Shown piece by piece: positions 32,581 through 33,073 of a stretch of DNA of 33,073 bases (positions are counted from its first letter, which is position 1; each line of letters opens with the position of its first letter). The notes under the pieces are model-generated. The model searched no databases. It was not told the origin of the DNA and saw nothing but the letters and a program-made list of their open reading frames with translations. This DNA is from JADHLJ01 sp038118725. Its GTDB lineage: Bacteria; Pseudomonadota; Alphaproteobacteria; Thalassobaculales; Thalassobaculaceae. The stretch is from assembly GCA_038118725.1 (NCBI GenBank), contig JAYOIK010000062.1, positions 1 to 33,073 on the forward strand, given 5' to 3'. Both the position numbers and the translations under genes were made by a program.

Positions 32581-33073
32581 ATGACCGACGCGAACCCTGT
32601 TCCTCCCCTTACTCCCGGCGAGCAGGCGCTGATCGCGAAACTCGAGGCCGAGGGCCGCGACGCGGTGATGGCCCGGTTGAAGAGCGATCTGCAGACCGCG
32701 ATCCAGATCGAATTGGCGACCATCCCGATCTATCTCTACACCTATTATTCAATCCTGCGGGTCAAGGACACCGCCAATACCGGCGGTCAGGACGACGCGT
32801 TCATGTTCGGCAATACCACCGCCGGCAATATCATGAGCGTCGCGGTCGAGGAGATGCTGCATATGTCGCTTTCCTCGAACATTCTGTTTTCCCTGGGCAC
32901 CATGCCGGTTCTGTATCAGCGGGCGCCGAGCCCCTATCCGACGCCCCTGCCGAACCACAACCCGGTCGGCCCGCCGGGCCCGGATGGCGATACCGCGGTC
33001 AAGATACCGCTGGCGAAACTAAGCTACGAACAGCTTTGGCATTTCCTGCAAATCGAATACCCGCAAAAGGCCG
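32581..33073 (+). CDS. Ferritin-like domain protein (VioB/iminophenylpyruvate dimer synthase-like), 3' end outside window
   Basis: The frame is open from the ATG at 32581 to the window edge (164 codons). The protein reads MTDANPVPPLTPGEQALIAKL, then LKSDLQTAIQIELATIPIYLYTYYSI and, after a spacer, NIMSVAVEEMLHMSLSSNILFSLG. The E in QIELATIP and the E-E-M-L-H-M motif are the paired iron-ligand helices of the ferritin-like family that includes the N-terminal domain of VioB/RebD/StaD-type enzymes. The function of stand-alone members is mostly unknown. GGAG lies about 9 bp before the start. The C-terminal part is not visible, so length cannot be judged. Confidence 0.85.
   Translation, partial: MTDANPVPPLTPGEQALIAKLEAEGRDAVMARLKSDLQTAIQIELATIPIYLYTYYSILRVKDTANTGGQDDAFMFGNTTAGNIMSVAVEEMLHMSLSSNILFSLGTMPVLYQRAPSPYPTPLPNHNPVGPPGPDGDTAVKIPLAKLSYEQLWHFLQIEYPQKA

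Overview
The window is GC-rich chromosomal DNA (well above 60% by eye) with tightly packed genes. It is most consistent with an environmental alphaproteobacterium, probably Rhodospirillales-like. I infer this from gene content and codon bias, not from a marker gene: a PAS_5-type protein, a DUF4743-Nudix protein, an SRAP protein, a CysQ phosphatase, many small-molecule hydrolases and Fe(II) dioxygenases, and a HutC/HutH/HutU set. No rRNA, tRNA, CRISPR array, intact transposase or prophage gene is visible.

Layout. 1-925: end of a PAS-type protein and a two-CBS protein. 947-2395 (minus): bifunctional mannose-1-phosphate guanylyltransferase/mannose-6-phosphate isomerase. 2482-6453 (plus): PfkB sugar kinase, imidazolonepropionase-like amidohydrolase, M20 amidohydrolase and DinB-like protein, a probable catabolic run. 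6704-7819 (minus): YdjM-type membrane hydrolase, flanked on both sides by copies of a dispersed palindromic-ended repeat. 8077-11744: a divergent unit with amidase and creatininase-family hydrolase on minus, and a polysaccharide-deacetylase-fold hydrolase overlapping an AlkA-like DNA glycosylase on plus. 11881-15624: a multi-PAS GGDEF-EAL protein followed 18 bp later by an unrecognised single-pass membrane protein with an acidic linker. 15637-21884: SRAP protein, CysQ, quinone-oxidoreductase-like MDR, RhlE-type RNA helicase, a 76-aa conserved-looking orphan and an acyl-CoA synthetase. 22090-23667: an RraA-like aldolase coupled to a TauD/TfdA dioxygenase. 23668-26286: a third repeat copy, a DUF4743-Nudix gene, then the wreck of a type I secretion/adhesin locus (HlyD remnant head-to-head with an RTX/VCBS adhesin remnant that still has its terminator). 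26287-28092: ACT-domain protein, antibiotic-biosynthesis-monooxygenase-fold protein, phytanoyl-CoA dioxygenase family protein. 28254-32379: histidine utilisation genes hutC, hutH and hutU. 32581-end: a ferritin-like protein cut by the window edge.

How the parts work together. The hut genes form a recognisable regulon: the same 14-bp sequence TTGTATATACATTA, containing the palindrome TGTATATACA, lies upstream of both hutC and hutH, as expected for autoregulated HutC control. However, hutH carries an in-frame TGA at codon 219 while the rest of the frame is fully open, so histidine ammonia-lyase is either newly lost or affected by a base-call error. The amidase/creatininase/deacetylase-fold unit looks like a set for opening and hydrolysing a cyclic amide or imide (inference). 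The PAS-GGDEF-EAL protein keeps all the EAL signatures but lacks the Arg of the canonical c-di-GMP inhibitory site. The clearest structural oddities are the hutH stop, the secretion-locus scar and the three-copy repeat family. I found no convincing wholly new system; the best candidates for unexplored biology are the membrane protein next to the GGDEF-EAL gene and the cyclic-amide cluster.
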